A stretch of 64,000 nucleotides of DNA from Comamonadaceae bacterium OS-1 (lineage in GTDB: Bacteria; Pseudomonadota; Gammaproteobacteria; Burkholderiales; Burkholderiaceae_C): NCBI GenBank assembly GCA_027923965.1, contig AP026969.1, positions 1,674,001 through 1,738,000 of the forward strand, read 5' to 3'. Made by a program: the position numbers and the translations under genes. Under the pieces are notes generated by a model. That model saw only the letters and a list, made by a program, of their open reading frames with translations. It was not told the origin of the DNA and searched no databases. Positions 9,864 to 18,223 of this stretch are shown here, piece after piece (position 1 is the first letter of the stretch; the number at the start of each line of letters is the position of its first letter).

Positions 9864-10802
9864 CAAACTCCCGTTGCGCTCCAGCCAGGCGCAAAACGCC
9901 ACGGCGTGCGGGTTCTGCGTGGCCTGCGGGGCCATGATCCAGTAGTTGGTGCGGTCGCACAGGGCCAGGGTGGGGAAGGGCGTGTGCAGCAGGCCGCTGG
10001 CCAGTTCTTCGCGCAGCTGCAGCGGGTTGCCCAGGGCGATGCCCATGCCCTGCACCGCCGCCTGCACCGCCAGGTGTGCGTGGTCGAAGGTGACCAGGTG
10101 GCGCGGCTGCTGCGCGGGCAGCCCGGCCAGGGCCAGCCAGTCCTGCCAGACCAGCGGGGTGGAGCGGCTGTGCAGCAAGGTGCGCGACAACACATCCGCG
10201 GGGCTGGTCAGGGGCGGCTGGGCGGCCAGCACCTGCGGGCTGCACACGGGGGTCAGGGTATTGGGCAAAAAGGCCCCCAGCACCACGTCGCGCCAGGGTG
10301 GGCGCTGGCGCAGGGCGGCCAGCTCGGCATCGGTAAAGCAGCGGATGGACACATCAAAAGCCGCGGGGTCGAACCCGGTGGCACTCAGGGTGGTGGACAG
10401 TTGCACGTCCACGCCCGGCACCTCGGCGCAAAAGTTGGCCAGTTGCGGGATCAGCCACTGGGCCGAGAGCGAGGCCATGGAATTCACCGACAAGGTATTG
10501 CCCCGCAGCGGGCGCTGCACCCGGGCCGTGGCGCTGGCCATCTGGTCGAAGGCGCTGCGCAGGCTGGGCAGGTAGGCGGCACCCTCGGTGGTGAGCCCCA
10601 GGCCCCGGCCACTGCGCTGCACCAGTGGAACGCCCAGCCATGTTTCCAGTGCCTTGATCTGGTGGCTGACCGCACTTTGGGTCACATGCAGCTCTTGCGC
10701 GGCCAGGGTCACGCTCTCCAGCCGGGCGGCCGCCTCGAAAGCGCGCAGCATGTTCAGGGGTGGCAGGCGGCGGGCGGCGGTTTTGGCATGAGGTGGATTC
10801 AT
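9852..10802 (-). CDS. LysR-family regulator, GcvA type
   Basis: 316 residues. The N-terminal winged helix-turn-helix (LNMLRAFEAAARLESVTLAAQELHVTQSAVSHQ, about 16-50) has the GcvA-subfamily form, followed by an effector-binding domain with two alpha/beta lobes. It is divergent from the HAD-MFS pair starting near 10988, so those are its most likely targets; the effector is unknown. The stop lies inside a dispersed repeat. Together with the HAD and MFS genes it separates the AddB-like and AddA-like genes. Confidence 0.88.
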   Translation of the reverse strand: MNPPHAKTAARRLPPLNMLRAFEAAARLESVTLAAQELHVTQSAVSHQIKALETWLGVPLVQRSGRGLGLTTEGAAYLPSLRSAFDQMASATARVQRPLRGNTLSVNSMASLSAQWLIPQLANFCAEVPGVDVQLSTTLSATGFDPAAFDVSIRCFTDAELAALRQRPPWRDVVLGAFLPNTLTPVCSPQVLAAQPPLTSPADVLSRTLLHSRSTPLVWQDWLALAGLPAQQPRHLVTFDHAHLAVQAAVQGMGIALGNPLQLREELASGLLHTPFPTLALCDRTNYWIMAPQATQNPHAVAFCAWLERNGSLQAF

Positions 10803-10870
10803 GGATTGGACGGAATTTCTCGATGGTTGTGCGGTGCAATTGCCACTAGCATAGCGCTACCGTGTGCACA

Positions 10871-10901
10871 GGCCAATCAGTGATTCAGCTCATTATTGGC
10901 C
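10871..10901. promoter_or_regulatory. Inverted repeat in the LysR-HAD divergent region
   Basis: GGCCAAT and ATTGGCC form a 7-base inverted repeat separated by 17 bases, with TGTGCACA just upstream at 10863-10870. It lies between the divergent LysR and HAD genes, so it may be a LysR operator. The evidence is positional only. Confidence 0.35.
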
Positions 10902-10987
10902 AGCCGCTTTGCATGGCCAGAACCCTGCCTCCTGATAGACCCCATAAATGCTTTACCCTAGCTGTCTGCCCGATAAGGAAACTCCCC

Positions 10988-11611
10988 TTGCTCTCCACAT
11001 CCACCCCTAAAACCGTTGTCTTTGACCTGGGCGCCGTGCTGCTGCACTGGCAACCCGCCGAGATCGTCCAGCACGAGCTGCCCCGGTACGCACCCAACGC
11101 GGCAGCTGCGCAGGCGCTGTGCGCGAACTTTTGGACCCCCTGGGCCGAGTTCGACCGCGGCACGGTCGAGCCCGCACCACTGGCCGCCTTGCTGGCCGCG
11201 CAGAGCGGGGTGGATGCGGCCGACATGCTGCGTTTCATCCACGCCATTCCCAACCACCTGCCCACCAAGCAGGACACCGCCGCGCTGCTGCCCCGCCTGA
11301 AGGCACAAGGGCACCGGCTGGTGTACTTGTCGAACATGCCCACCCCCTACGCCGACCGTCTGCTGGACCGCGATTTCTTCGACCACTTTGAAGACGGCAT
11401 TTTCTCGGCCCACGTGGGCCTGATCAAACCCGAGCATGGCATCTACGCCCTGGCCGAAACCCAGTTTGGCCTGACCCCTGCCGACACCGTGTTCATCGAC
11501 GACAACGCGCACAACATTGCCGCCGCCCGTGCCCGGGGCTGGCAGGGCATCCAGTTTCTGGACGCAGCGCAGTGCGAGCGGGACTTGGCAGAAGCGGGGT
11601 GGCTGGTATGA
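10988..11611 (+). CDS. HAD-superfamily phosphatase-like hydrolase (HAD-IA, YihX-like)
   Basis: 207 residues from a TTG start preceded by AAGGAA. Motif I VFDLGAVLLHW supplies the nucleophile aspartate, motif II is VYLSNMP, motif III the lysine of GLIKPE, and motif IV FIDDNAHNI. These are all HAD catalytic elements, and the alpha-helical cap is of subclass I. The substrate is unknown; relatives dephosphorylate sugar phosphates. The frame is open upstream to 10862, but the extension has no family similarity. The stop overlaps the MFS start (ATGA). Confidence 0.82.
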   Translation: MLSTSTPKTVVFDLGAVLLHWQPAEIVQHELPRYAPNAAAAQALCANFWTPWAEFDRGTVEPAPLAALLAAQSGVDAADMLRFIHAIPNHLPTKQDTAALLPRLKAQGHRLVYLSNMPTPYADRLLDRDFFDHFEDGIFSAHVGLIKPEHGIYALAETQFGLTPADTVFIDDNAHNIAAARARGWQGIQFLDAAQCERDLAEAGWLV

Positions 11612-12801
11612 AAACCGGTGCAAGCCACTTTCCCACCACGGTAGACACCGGCCACCGCTTCGGCCTGCACCTGTCCGCCGAATGGCGGGTGTTTGCGGCC
11701 TTCTTCCTGTACTCGTTTGGCCTGGGCGGCATCTTCCCCCGGTTGGGCGAGATCCAGCGCGGCATGGGCGTGGGCGAGGGCGCATTGGGCCTGGCGCTGA
11801 TCGGCACCGCAGCGGGCACTTTGGTCTCGCTCACCCTGGCCAGCCGCCTGCTGGAGCGCATTGGCTACCGCCGGGCGCTGCTGCTGCTCACGCCCATGAT
11901 CGCGCTGTTTTTTGCCATTGCCAGCTGGGCCAGCGGGCCGCTGGTACTGTTCTTGTGCCTGGTGCCCGCGGGCCTGTGCATTGGCGTGGTGGAGGTGGTG
12001 GTGAACGTGGAGGCCGACCGGGTCGAGCACCAGCTGGGCCGCCGCATCATGAACCGCGCCCATGCCTTCTGGAGCTTCGGCTTTTTTGCCGCCGGGCTGG
12101 CGGGCGCGGGCATTGCGCAACTGGGCATCAGCCCGCAGTTGCACCTGGCGCTGATGGTGCCGGTGTCGCTGGTGGCCACGCTGCTGCTGCTGGGGCGCTT
12201 CAGCCCCGCGCCGCTGCGCGAAGCCACCACCGAGGAAGCCCCGCACTTTGCCCGGCCCACCTGGGCCATCATGGCGCTGGTCTGCGTGACGCTGTCGGCC
12301 ATGCTGCTCGAAGGCGCGGGTGCTGACTGGTCGGCCATCTATATGCGCGACGTGTTTGCCGCTTCGCCGCTGGTCTGCGGGCTGGCGGTGGCGGCGGGCG
12401 CGTTCACCCAGGCGGTGATGCGGTTTTTTGCCGACGGCCTGGTCGAGCGCTTCAGCCCCGTGGTGTTTGCCCGCGGCCTGTTGGTGGTGCTGGGCTGCGG
12501 CGCGCTGCTGGTGGTGCTGGCCCCCTTGCCCCTGCTTGCGCTGCTGGGCCTGGGGCTGATGGGCGTGGGCACCAGCGGCATTTTTCCGCTGGCCATGTCG
12601 GCGGCGGCGCAGCGGGTGGACCGGCCGGCCGCCGTCAACGTGGCGGCGCTGGCGCAAATTTCCTTCGTGGTGTTTCTGCTGGGCCCGCCCCTGCTGGGCC
12701 AGGTGGCCGAGCACTTTGGCATCCGCAACCTGTACGCCGCCTGCCTGCCGTTTGTGCTGCTGAGCCTGGTGGCCGTGGGTGCCCTGGGTAAAAAGAAGTG
12801 A
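11608..12801 (+). CDS. Major facilitator superfamily transporter (YbjJ-like)
   Basis: 397 residues with about twelve membrane helices. The usual helix 2-3 loop motif is present in reduced form (ASRLLERIGYRRALLL), and RFFADGLVERFSP marks the equivalent loop in the second half. It resembles the small YbjJ branch of inner-membrane MFS proteins, some of which export or import sugars or drugs; the substrate cannot be assigned. The start at 11608 overlaps the HAD stop, and its stop overlaps the GTG start of the AddA-like gene, so the three are probably translated from one message. Confidence 0.85.
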   Translation: MKTGASHFPTTVDTGHRFGLHLSAEWRVFAAFFLYSFGLGGIFPRLGEIQRGMGVGEGALGLALIGTAAGTLVSLTLASRLLERIGYRRALLLLTPMIALFFAIASWASGPLVLFLCLVPAGLCIGVVEVVVNVEADRVEHQLGRRIMNRAHAFWSFGFFAAGLAGAGIAQLGISPQLHLALMVPVSLVATLLLLGRFSPAPLREATTEEAPHFARPTWAIMALVCVTLSAMLLEGAGADWSAIYMRDVFAASPLVCGLAVAAGAFTQAVMRFFADGLVERFSPVVFARGLLVVLGCGALLVVLAPLPLLALLGLGLMGVGTSGIFPLAMSAAAQRVDRPAAVNVAALAQISFVVFLLGPPLLGQVAEHFGIRNLYAACLPFVLLSLVAVGALGKKK

Positions 12802-15800
12802 CCTTAGCCGCCTACGAACACAACGGCCACCCGGTCGAGCGCGCCGCCTTCTACGCCATCGCCTGCAACCCCCGGCGCAGCATCGCGGTAGAGGCCTGCG
12901 CGGGCGCGGGCAAAACCTGGATGCTGGTCTCGCGCATCCTGCGGGCGCTGCTGGAAGGCAGCCTGGCCACCGATGGCAAAGGTGCCGCCGCCCACGAAAT
13001 CCTGGCCATCACCTTCACCAAAAAAGCCGCCGGTGAAATGCGCCAGCGGCTCAACGAATGGCTGGTCGAATTCGCCCAGGCCACGCCCGAGAAGCTGGCC
13101 GAAGAACTGCGGGCCCGTGGTGTGCCGCCCGCGCAGATTGCCCTGCAAGCCCCGGCCCTCAAAAACCTGTACCCCCAGCTCCTGGCCAGCGCCCGCCCGG
13201 TGCAGATCCGCACCTTCCACAGCTGGTTTGCCGCCTTGTTGCGCACCGCGCCGCTGGCCGTGTTGCAGGACCTGGGCCTGCCCGCCAACTACAGCCTGCT
13301 GGAAGATGATCTTGAAGCCGTCACCGCCGTGTGGCCGCGCTTTTACGCCACCGTGGTGGACAACCCCAGCGCCCGCGCCGACTTCGAAGCCCTGGTGGCC
13401 GTGCATGGCCGCTTCCAGGCGCACAAGGCGCTGGCCGCTGCCTTGAACAAACGCGTGGAATTTGTGCTGGCCGACGCGCAGGGCGTGGTGGATGCGTCCG
13501 TGCCGCCGTTCGATGCGCAGTTTCCCGCCTTTGCCGGGCTGGCCGCGCCCGAGGATTTGCTCTGGGCCCAGCGCCCCTTGCTGCAAGAAGCCGCAGCCAA
13601 TCTGGGCCGCGCCAGTGCCGTGACCTTCTCGGCGGCAGGCAGCGCCTTGGAGCAGGCTGTGACCGCCCAGGATGCAGATGCCGTGCTGGCCGCCTTGCTC
13701 ACGCAAAAGGGCACGGCCCGCAAATTTGGTGAAAAAATTGTGGGCATTGCCACCGTGCGCGCCGCGCAAGACCTGGTGCTGCAAGTCGCCCAGGCCCAAC
13801 TCCAAAATGCTGCCTGGGCGCACCAGCAGCGCATGGCCCGCCTCACCCGCATATTGATCGCCGAGCTGGCCGCCCTGAAGTACGAGCGCGGCTGGGTCGA
13901 TATGAACGACGTGGAACGCGCCGCGTCGGTGATGTTGTCCGACCCCGTGCTCAGCGGCTGGGTGCAGGAGCGGCTGGATGCCAAGGTCAAACACCTGCTA
14001 ATCGACGAGTTCCAGGACACCAGCCCGCTGCAGTGGCAGGCCCTGCACGCCTGGCTCAGCGGCTATGCGGGCGCGGCCGGAGCGCCCAGCGTCTTCATCG
14101 TGGGCGACCCCAAGCAGAGTATTTACCGCTTCCGCCGCGCCGAGCCCCAGGTGTTCCGCGCCGCCCAGGCCTTTGTGGTGGACGGGCTGGGCGGCGACCT
14201 GCTCAGCTGCGACCACACCCGCCGCAACGCCCCACCAGTGATGGCCGCCGTCAACGCCGCCATGCATGCCGCGCAGGCTGCCGGTGCCTATGACGGCTTT
14301 CGCGACCACACCACCGAATCCACCGCCTTGGGGGCTTTGCGCTACCTGCCCGCCATCCCGCGCGATGCCAATGCTTCGGCCATCCAGGCCGCTGGGAGTG
14401 GCTGGCGCGACAGCCTGGGCACACCCCGCGAAGAGCCCGAAGACAGCTTGCGCACCCTGGAATGCCGCCAGGCCGCCCAGTGGCTGGCCACTCAACTGGC
14501 CGATGGCTTGGCTCCCAAGGACGTGATGGTGTTGTCGCGCCGCCGCGAGCGCCTGGGCCATATGCGCGATGCCTTGCGCGCCCTGCACATCCCCACCCAG
14601 CAGCCCGAAAAAGCCGACCTGGCCGACGCGCCCGAGGTGCAAGACATCGCCGCTCTGCTGGACGCGCTGGTGTCCACCCACCACGACCTGTCGCTGGCGC
14701 AGGCGCTGAAATCCCCGCTGTTTGGCGTGGCCGATACCGAGCTGGTGCACCTGGCCCAGCTGCAGCGCGCCGCCCGCGCCGATCCTGACAACGCATCCGA
14801 CAGCAGCTGGTGGCATTTGCTACACAATGCAGAGCTGCTCACGCCCACGCTATCAGCGCTAGCCCCTGTTTTGATGCAATGGAAACAGTGGCTGGACGCA
14901 CTGCCCCCGCACGACGCGCTGGATGCCATCTACGCCCACGGCGACGTACTGGCCCGCTTCGCCGCCGCCGCGCCCGCCGCGCTGCGCACGTCCGTGCTGG
15001 CCAATCTGCGTGCCGTGCTGGGTACGGCCCTGCAGCTCAACGAAGGCCGCTTCGCCACGCCCTACGCCCTGGTGCGCGCCCTCAAAGCCGGTGGTGTCAA
15101 AGCCCCGGTCACCAGCGCCCCCGATGCCGTGCGCCTGCTCACCGTGCACGGTGCCAAGGGCCTGGAGGCCGCACTGGTGCTGCTGCTCGACACCGACTCC
15201 CCGCCCGGCAAAGCCGAAACCATGGGCGTGCTGGTGGATTGGCCCGGCGAGGCCGAATACCCGGTGCGCCTGGTCTTTTTGGCCAGCGAATCCAATCCGC
15301 CCGCCTGCGTAGTCGACGTGCTGGCCATCGAGCAAGCCGCCCGCCAGCGCGAAGAGCTCAACGGCCTGTATGTGGCCATGACCCGCGCCCGCAGCCAGCT
15401 GGTCCTGTCGTCCGTGGTGCCGCACAAGGCGGTGGATGGCTCGTGGTGGCAGCGCTTGCAGCCCCTGGGCGAAAGGGTTGGTGCATTGGATGCAGCCGAC
15501 CCGCTGGAGGCCGCTGCAGCCGATGCCGATTTCACCTTGCTGGTGGTGCCCGACATCGGCCTGCAGGTCGCGCCCCCGCGCACCGAACCGGAGGCCGATG
15601 CCCCCGAATCCCTGGAATCGCGGGTGGGCCAGGCCATGCACCGGCTGCTGGAGTGGGGCACCGCCGATGCCGCCCGGCAGCAGGCTGTAGCCCGCGAGTT
15701 CAGCCTGGATGCCGCGCAGTCGCACAAAGCCGCCACCATGGCCGCTGCCATCCGTGCGGGCGAGGGGGCTTGGGCCTGGGATGCCGAGGTGGTGGACTGG

Positions 15801-16040
15801 GCGGGCAACGAGGTCGCTCTGAACTACCAGGGCAAGACCCTGCGCCTGGACCGCCTGGTGCGCCGCAAGGACACCGGTGCCTGGTGGGTGCTGGACCACA
15901 AATCCAAAAACCAGCCGCAGCGGGATGCGGGGTTGGTGGAGCAGTTGGAGACTTATCGGGCGGCGCTGCGGGTGTTGTATCCGGGGGCGGAGGTGGAGGC
16001 GGCGTTTTTGACGGGGGCGGGGGGGCTGGTGGTGGTGTGA
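12798..16040 (+). CDS. AddA/RecB-like UvrD helicase with C-terminal nuclease
   Basis: 1080 residues from a GTG start overlapping the MFS stop. Walker A is ACAGAGKT (33-40), the DExx box is LLIDEFQDTSP (D403, E404), and motif IV-VI elements include VGDPKQSIYRFRRAEP and LLTVHGAKGLEA and LYVAMTRAR. The C-terminal RecB-type nuclease has D1033-H-K1035 (WWVLDHKSKNQ). It is the motor subunit of an AddAB-like break-repair complex with the protein at 7247. Residues about 673-693 (LLHNAELLTPTLSALAPVLM) look encoded by an in-frame dispersed repeat. The last 100 bases are unusually G-rich. Confidence 0.87.
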   Translation: MTLAAYEHNGHPVERAAFYAIACNPRRSIAVEACAGAGKTWMLVSRILRALLEGSLATDGKGAAAHEILAITFTKKAAGEMRQRLNEWLVEFAQATPEKLAEELRARGVPPAQIALQAPALKNLYPQLLASARPVQIRTFHSWFAALLRTAPLAVLQDLGLPANYSLLEDDLEAVTAVWPRFYATVVDNPSARADFEALVAVHGRFQAHKALAAALNKRVEFVLADAQGVVDASVPPFDAQFPAFAGLAAPEDLLWAQRPLLQEAAANLGRASAVTFSAAGSALEQAVTAQDADAVLAALLTQKGTARKFGEKIVGIATVRAAQDLVLQVAQAQLQNAAWAHQQRMARLTRILIAELAALKYERGWVDMNDVERAASVMLSDPVLSGWVQERLDAKVKHLLIDEFQDTSPLQWQALHAWLSGYAGAAGAPSVFIVGDPKQSIYRFRRAEPQVFRAAQAFVVDGLGGDLLSCDHTRRNAPPVMAAVNAAMHAAQAAGAYDGFRDHTTESTALGALRYLPAIPRDANASAIQAAGSGWRDSLGTPREEPEDSLRTLECRQAAQWLATQLADGLAPKDVMVLSRRRERLGHMRDALRALHIPTQQPEKADLADAPEVQDIAALLDALVSTHHDLSLAQALKSPLFGVADTELVHLAQLQRAARADPDNASDSSWWHLLHNAELLTPTLSALAPVLMQWKQWLDALPPHDALDAIYAHGDVLARFAAAAPAALRTSVLANLRAVLGTALQLNEGRFATPYALVRALKAGGVKAPVTSAPDAVRLLTVHGAKGLEAALVLLLDTDSPPGKAETMGVLVDWPGEAEYPVRLVFLASESNPPACVVDVLAIEQAARQREELNGLYVAMTRARSQLVLSSVVPHKAVDGSWWQRLQPLGERVGALDAADPLEAAAADADFTLLVVPDIGLQVAPPRTEPEADAPESLESRVGQAMHRLLEWGTADAARQQAVAREFSLDAAQSHKAATMAAAIRAGEGAWAWDAEVVDWAGNEVALNYQGKTLRLDRLVRRKDTGAWWVLDHKSKNQPQRDAGLVEQLETYRAALRVLYPGAEVEAAFLTGAGGLVVV
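14815..14876. repeat. Dispersed repeat, in-frame copy inside the AddA-like gene
   Basis: TTTGCTACACAATGCAGAGC followed by TGCTCACGCCCACGCTATCAGCGCTAGCCCC follows the repeat order GCTAC - AGCTGCTCACGC - ATAAGCGCTAGC seen in intergenic copies, with more drift than the copy at 9190. The reading frame is intact through it. Confidence 0.55.
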
Positions 16041-16127
16041 GGGGGCTAGCGTTGGACGTAGCGGGTGCTGGAGCGTAGCGTAGGGAACCTAAATGAGCAG
16101 CATTCTGGCGTCCCGTTGACGAACTTA

Positions 16128-16583
16128 CTAGGGCTCGCGGCGGTAAAATTCAACGCACTCTCCTTTGACTACCACGTAAGCAGGTTGAACATCAATCGCT
16201 GTGATGCTACGCAAGAAATAGCCGAAAGAGCCTACGGGAACCTCAGTTGGTTGGCCAACCATGAACCCCAAGAATTCTGTCTGTAAGCCCTTAAGAATGA
16301 GACGTGAAAGAAGTTCTCTGTGGGCGCTGAGCATGACTTCAATTGACGGGTAGCCGACTGACTGTAGTTCACCGTAAACACCTGGAGGAGTTTCCGTACC
16401 GTCGGGTTCAGACTCACGAGCAACGAAGTCTTTCCAGTAAGTCGAAAAGCGCTGAACGACCTCTAAGTGCGAAAGCCGTAGTTCATAAGGCTCTGCGGCG
16501 TCGGCGCTTTTGCCCCAACCGCTCCAGTGAGTGCAAACGCTCCCTGTTTCTACTTCGTGGTGGTTGATGAAAGCAGCAGACAA
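16128..16583 (-). CDS. Hypothetical protein in an AT-richer stretch
   Basis: 151 residues from a TTG start (MSAAFINHHEVETG). No domain recognised; composition is that of a soluble mixed alpha/beta protein with no signal peptide or membrane segment. The surrounding 16.1-16.8 kb is visibly less GC-rich than its neighbours and is bounded by a repeat arm, suggesting transfer. A clear Shine-Dalgarno site is lacking, so it may be a fragment. Confidence 0.42.
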   Translation of the reverse strand: MSAAFINHHEVETGSVCTHWSGWGKSADAAEPYELRLSHLEVVQRFSTYWKDFVARESEPDGTETPPGVYGELQSVGYPSIEVMLSAHRELLSRLILKGLQTEFLGFMVGQPTEVPVGSFGYFLRSITAIDVQPAYVVVKGECVEFYRREP

Positions 16584-16596
16584 GGTTAAGCCCTAC

Positions 16597-16755
16597 TCAA
16601 TATGTAGAGGCACTACTGTATCTCCCTGACATCGCATTTGTCGCCCTAACTTGGGCAGCCAAATGCGTTCGAACCCTCCGCCAAGCTTGGTCTATATCAG
16701 TTTTTGACAAGCTGTTGAAGGCCATAACAACTCCAGAAAAAGCAGCAAGGAGCAT
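16597..16755 (-). pseudogene. Short open frame, possible gene remnant
   Basis: Reading MLLAAFSGVVMAFNSLSKTD and then about 30 charged residues to a stop at 16597. The frame is open upstream to 16884, but there it runs into the inverted-repeat arm, so only the part outside the repeat is likely ancestral coding sequence. It lies 13 bases upstream of the hypothetical gene at 16583. No family recognised. Confidence 0.25.
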
Positions 16756-16830
16756 TACTATATCCTGGCAATCCCTTGCAGCTTGCCTTGCGATTGCTCT
16801 CGTTTTTGAAGTTGTGCATGCCTCCAGCGC

Positions 16831-17060
16831 CGCTGGCCGGGATGTGCCCCCGGCAGGGCAGTAACTTGTCTTTTGTGTGGCCAAAAGAAAGTCACCAAAG
16901 AAAAGGCCACCCCCACTACCTGCGCCCCGCCGCTACCGCGTCGGGGAGCCTGCGGTGCTCGCTTCAGGTGGGGTCTGGCTAAACTCGCTTCGCTCAGACA
17001 ACGCCAGCCCTGATCCACCTGAAGCTGTGCTCCTCGGCGCATCTAGAGGGGGACCCCAGG
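16831..17060 (+). repeat. Long inverted repeat, left arm
   Basis: Begins GGCCGGGATGTGCCCCCGGC and includes GGCCAAAAGAAAGTCACC, CTGCGCCCCGCCGCTACCGC, GTCTGGCTAAACTCGCTTCG and GTGCTCCTCGGCGCA. The reverse complement of 17211-17445 matches it throughout at an estimated 75-85% identity by eye. Elements with this core (CCAAAAGAAAAGTAACCAAAGAAAAGG-type) are common between genes in Comamonadaceae. It carries no convincing protein. Confidence 0.8.
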
Positions 17061-17210
17061 GATCGCAATCGGGGGCGCACAGCGCCCCATCGTGCCTAGG
17101 GCACGAAGCTGGGTCGGTGCGCCAGTCGATATCCGGGGTGACTCAACAGCCGCCAATAGTTCTCCCAGTTCGCGACCGGCGCGATGCCCGGCTGTGCCGG
17201 GCCGATCCCG
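17061..17210. other. Spacer between the inverted repeat arms
   Basis: About 150 bases without a credible gene. It holds small palindromes (GTGCCTAGGGCAC near 17094, GCCCGGCTGTGCCGGGC near 17188). With the two arms the whole 16831-17445 block could fold into a very large cruciform. Confidence 0.5.
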
Positions 17211-17445
17211 TATTGGGGTCCCCATCTGTGTGCGCCGAGGAGCACAGCTTTGGGCGGAAAAGGGCTGGCGTTGTCCGAGCGAAGCGAGTTTAGCCAGACC
17301 CCGCCCAAAGCGCGCACCGCAGGTTCCCCGGCGCGAGAGCGACGGGGCGCAGACAGTTGGGGCGCCTTTCTTTGGGTTACTTTTCTTTTGCGCAAAAGAA
17401 CAAGTGACTGCGCCGCCGGGCGCACATCCCGGCCGGGGATGCTGA
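17211..17445 (-). repeat. Long inverted repeat, right arm
   Basis: Reverse-complement partner of 16831-17060: TGCGCCGAGGAGCACAGC, CGAAGCGAGTTTAGCCAGAC, GACGGGGCGCAGACAG, TACTTTTCTTTTGCGCAAAAG and CATCCCGGCCGGGGATGC appear in order. No coding potential. Confidence 0.8.
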
Positions 17446-17476
17446 CAGGCACCCAGAAAACGTTAACGCCAACCCG

Positions 17477-17562
17477 CCAATAGGGGTCGGAGCCCAAATG
17501 CGGGATGCCGCCCTCTCGCACCGCCAGCTACCTGCGCGCAATTGGGATCCGACCCCCATTGG
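17477..17562. repeat. 15-base inverted repeat pair
   Basis: CCAATAGGGGTCGGA (17477-17491) and TCCGACCCCCATTGG (17548-17562) are inverted copies with one mismatch enclosing 56 bases. They lie just outside the long inverted repeat. No ORF inside. Possibly the end of a non-autonomous element. Confidence 0.45.
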
Positions 17563-17587
17563 CTACCACCCGTGCAGCCCAAACAGA

Positions 17588-17670
17588 TTGCTTCTCTTTT
17601 GATAGTTAAAAATAGGAGCTGCCTGTGCTTATAAGGCAAGCGTGGGCAGGCACTTAGGCATCCAAAAATA
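17588..17670. repeat. Dispersed repeat, copy 3 (degenerate)
   Basis: TTTTGATAGTTAAAAATAGGAGCTG followed by CCTGTGCTTATAAGGCAAGCGTGG and TCCAAAAATAGG. The order matches the two-hairpin family, but the second stem is partly broken. Confidence 0.6.
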
Positions 17671-17723
17671 GGCCCAAAAATTCGAAATACCCGGGTATGC
17701 CAATCTCGGATTGAACGTGTGGG

Positions 17724-18182
17724 TCAAGCGGCACTTGGCGACTTGCTTTCGCAGAGGCTTTTCAGCAGGGCGAGGGCCCGAGGGAAGGTCTCTTGCATAT
17801 ACGCCACGTGCGCAAGAGGCGTGTCCAGGTCCACTGTGACTTCGGTGGTACCGGCGGTTTCTACAAACGTGTAGTTCTCATACGCGGGTGCCCAGGTGAG
17901 GGCCTTTGGGCCGGTGGTGTCTTCCACGCCTGCGATCACCTCGCCGAGGTGCCGTATCGAGATGAACTCATGCAGCCGGTTCTCCGCAATCACGGCGACC
18001 ATGCCGTCGCCGTTGGGCGCTAGGAACTGGATCTTCTGGCCGGCCTCCCATGAGCCGGAGAAGTAGCAGCCCTCCATGAATGCTGCGGTCCAGGCCCGAT
18101 AGCCCTCCGGGCTCAGCATGGTGTCCCACACCAGGCTTAGCGGGCAGTGAATGGAGACTGAAAAGCTGAGGGTTTTTTTCAT
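17724..18182 (-). CDS. SRPBCC (START/AHSA1-like) domain protein
   Basis: 152 residues starting MKKTLSFSVSIHCPLSLVWDTMLSPEGYRAW, the typical first strand and helix of the SRPBCC helix-grip fold, followed by strand-rich sequence (GQKIQFLAPNGDGMVAVI) and a long C-terminal helix. Such proteins bind hydrophobic ligands or act as stress-related co-chaperones; the ligand is unknown. GGAAG lies upstream of the ATG at 18182; an upstream frame to 18227 overlaps the neighbouring gene and has no similarity. It lies 41 bases after the RibD-like gene on the same strand, so probably an operon. Confidence 0.8.
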   Translation of the reverse strand: MKKTLSFSVSIHCPLSLVWDTMLSPEGYRAWTAAFMEGCYFSGSWEAGQKIQFLAPNGDGMVAVIAENRLHEFISIRHLGEVIAGVEDTTGPKALTWAPAYENYTFVETAGTTEVTVDLDTPLAHVAYMQETFPRALALLKSLCESKSPSAA

Positions 18183-18223
18183 GCGTTCTTCCGGTACCAA
18201 AAGCGGCGTTTGTAGTGCTTGAC

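Noticed and set aside
16845..17483. Several short open frames inside the inverted repeat arms
   Set aside because: They are mirrored on both arms and both strands, as expected for the repeat itself, and none has a start with a Shine-Dalgarno site or a domain.
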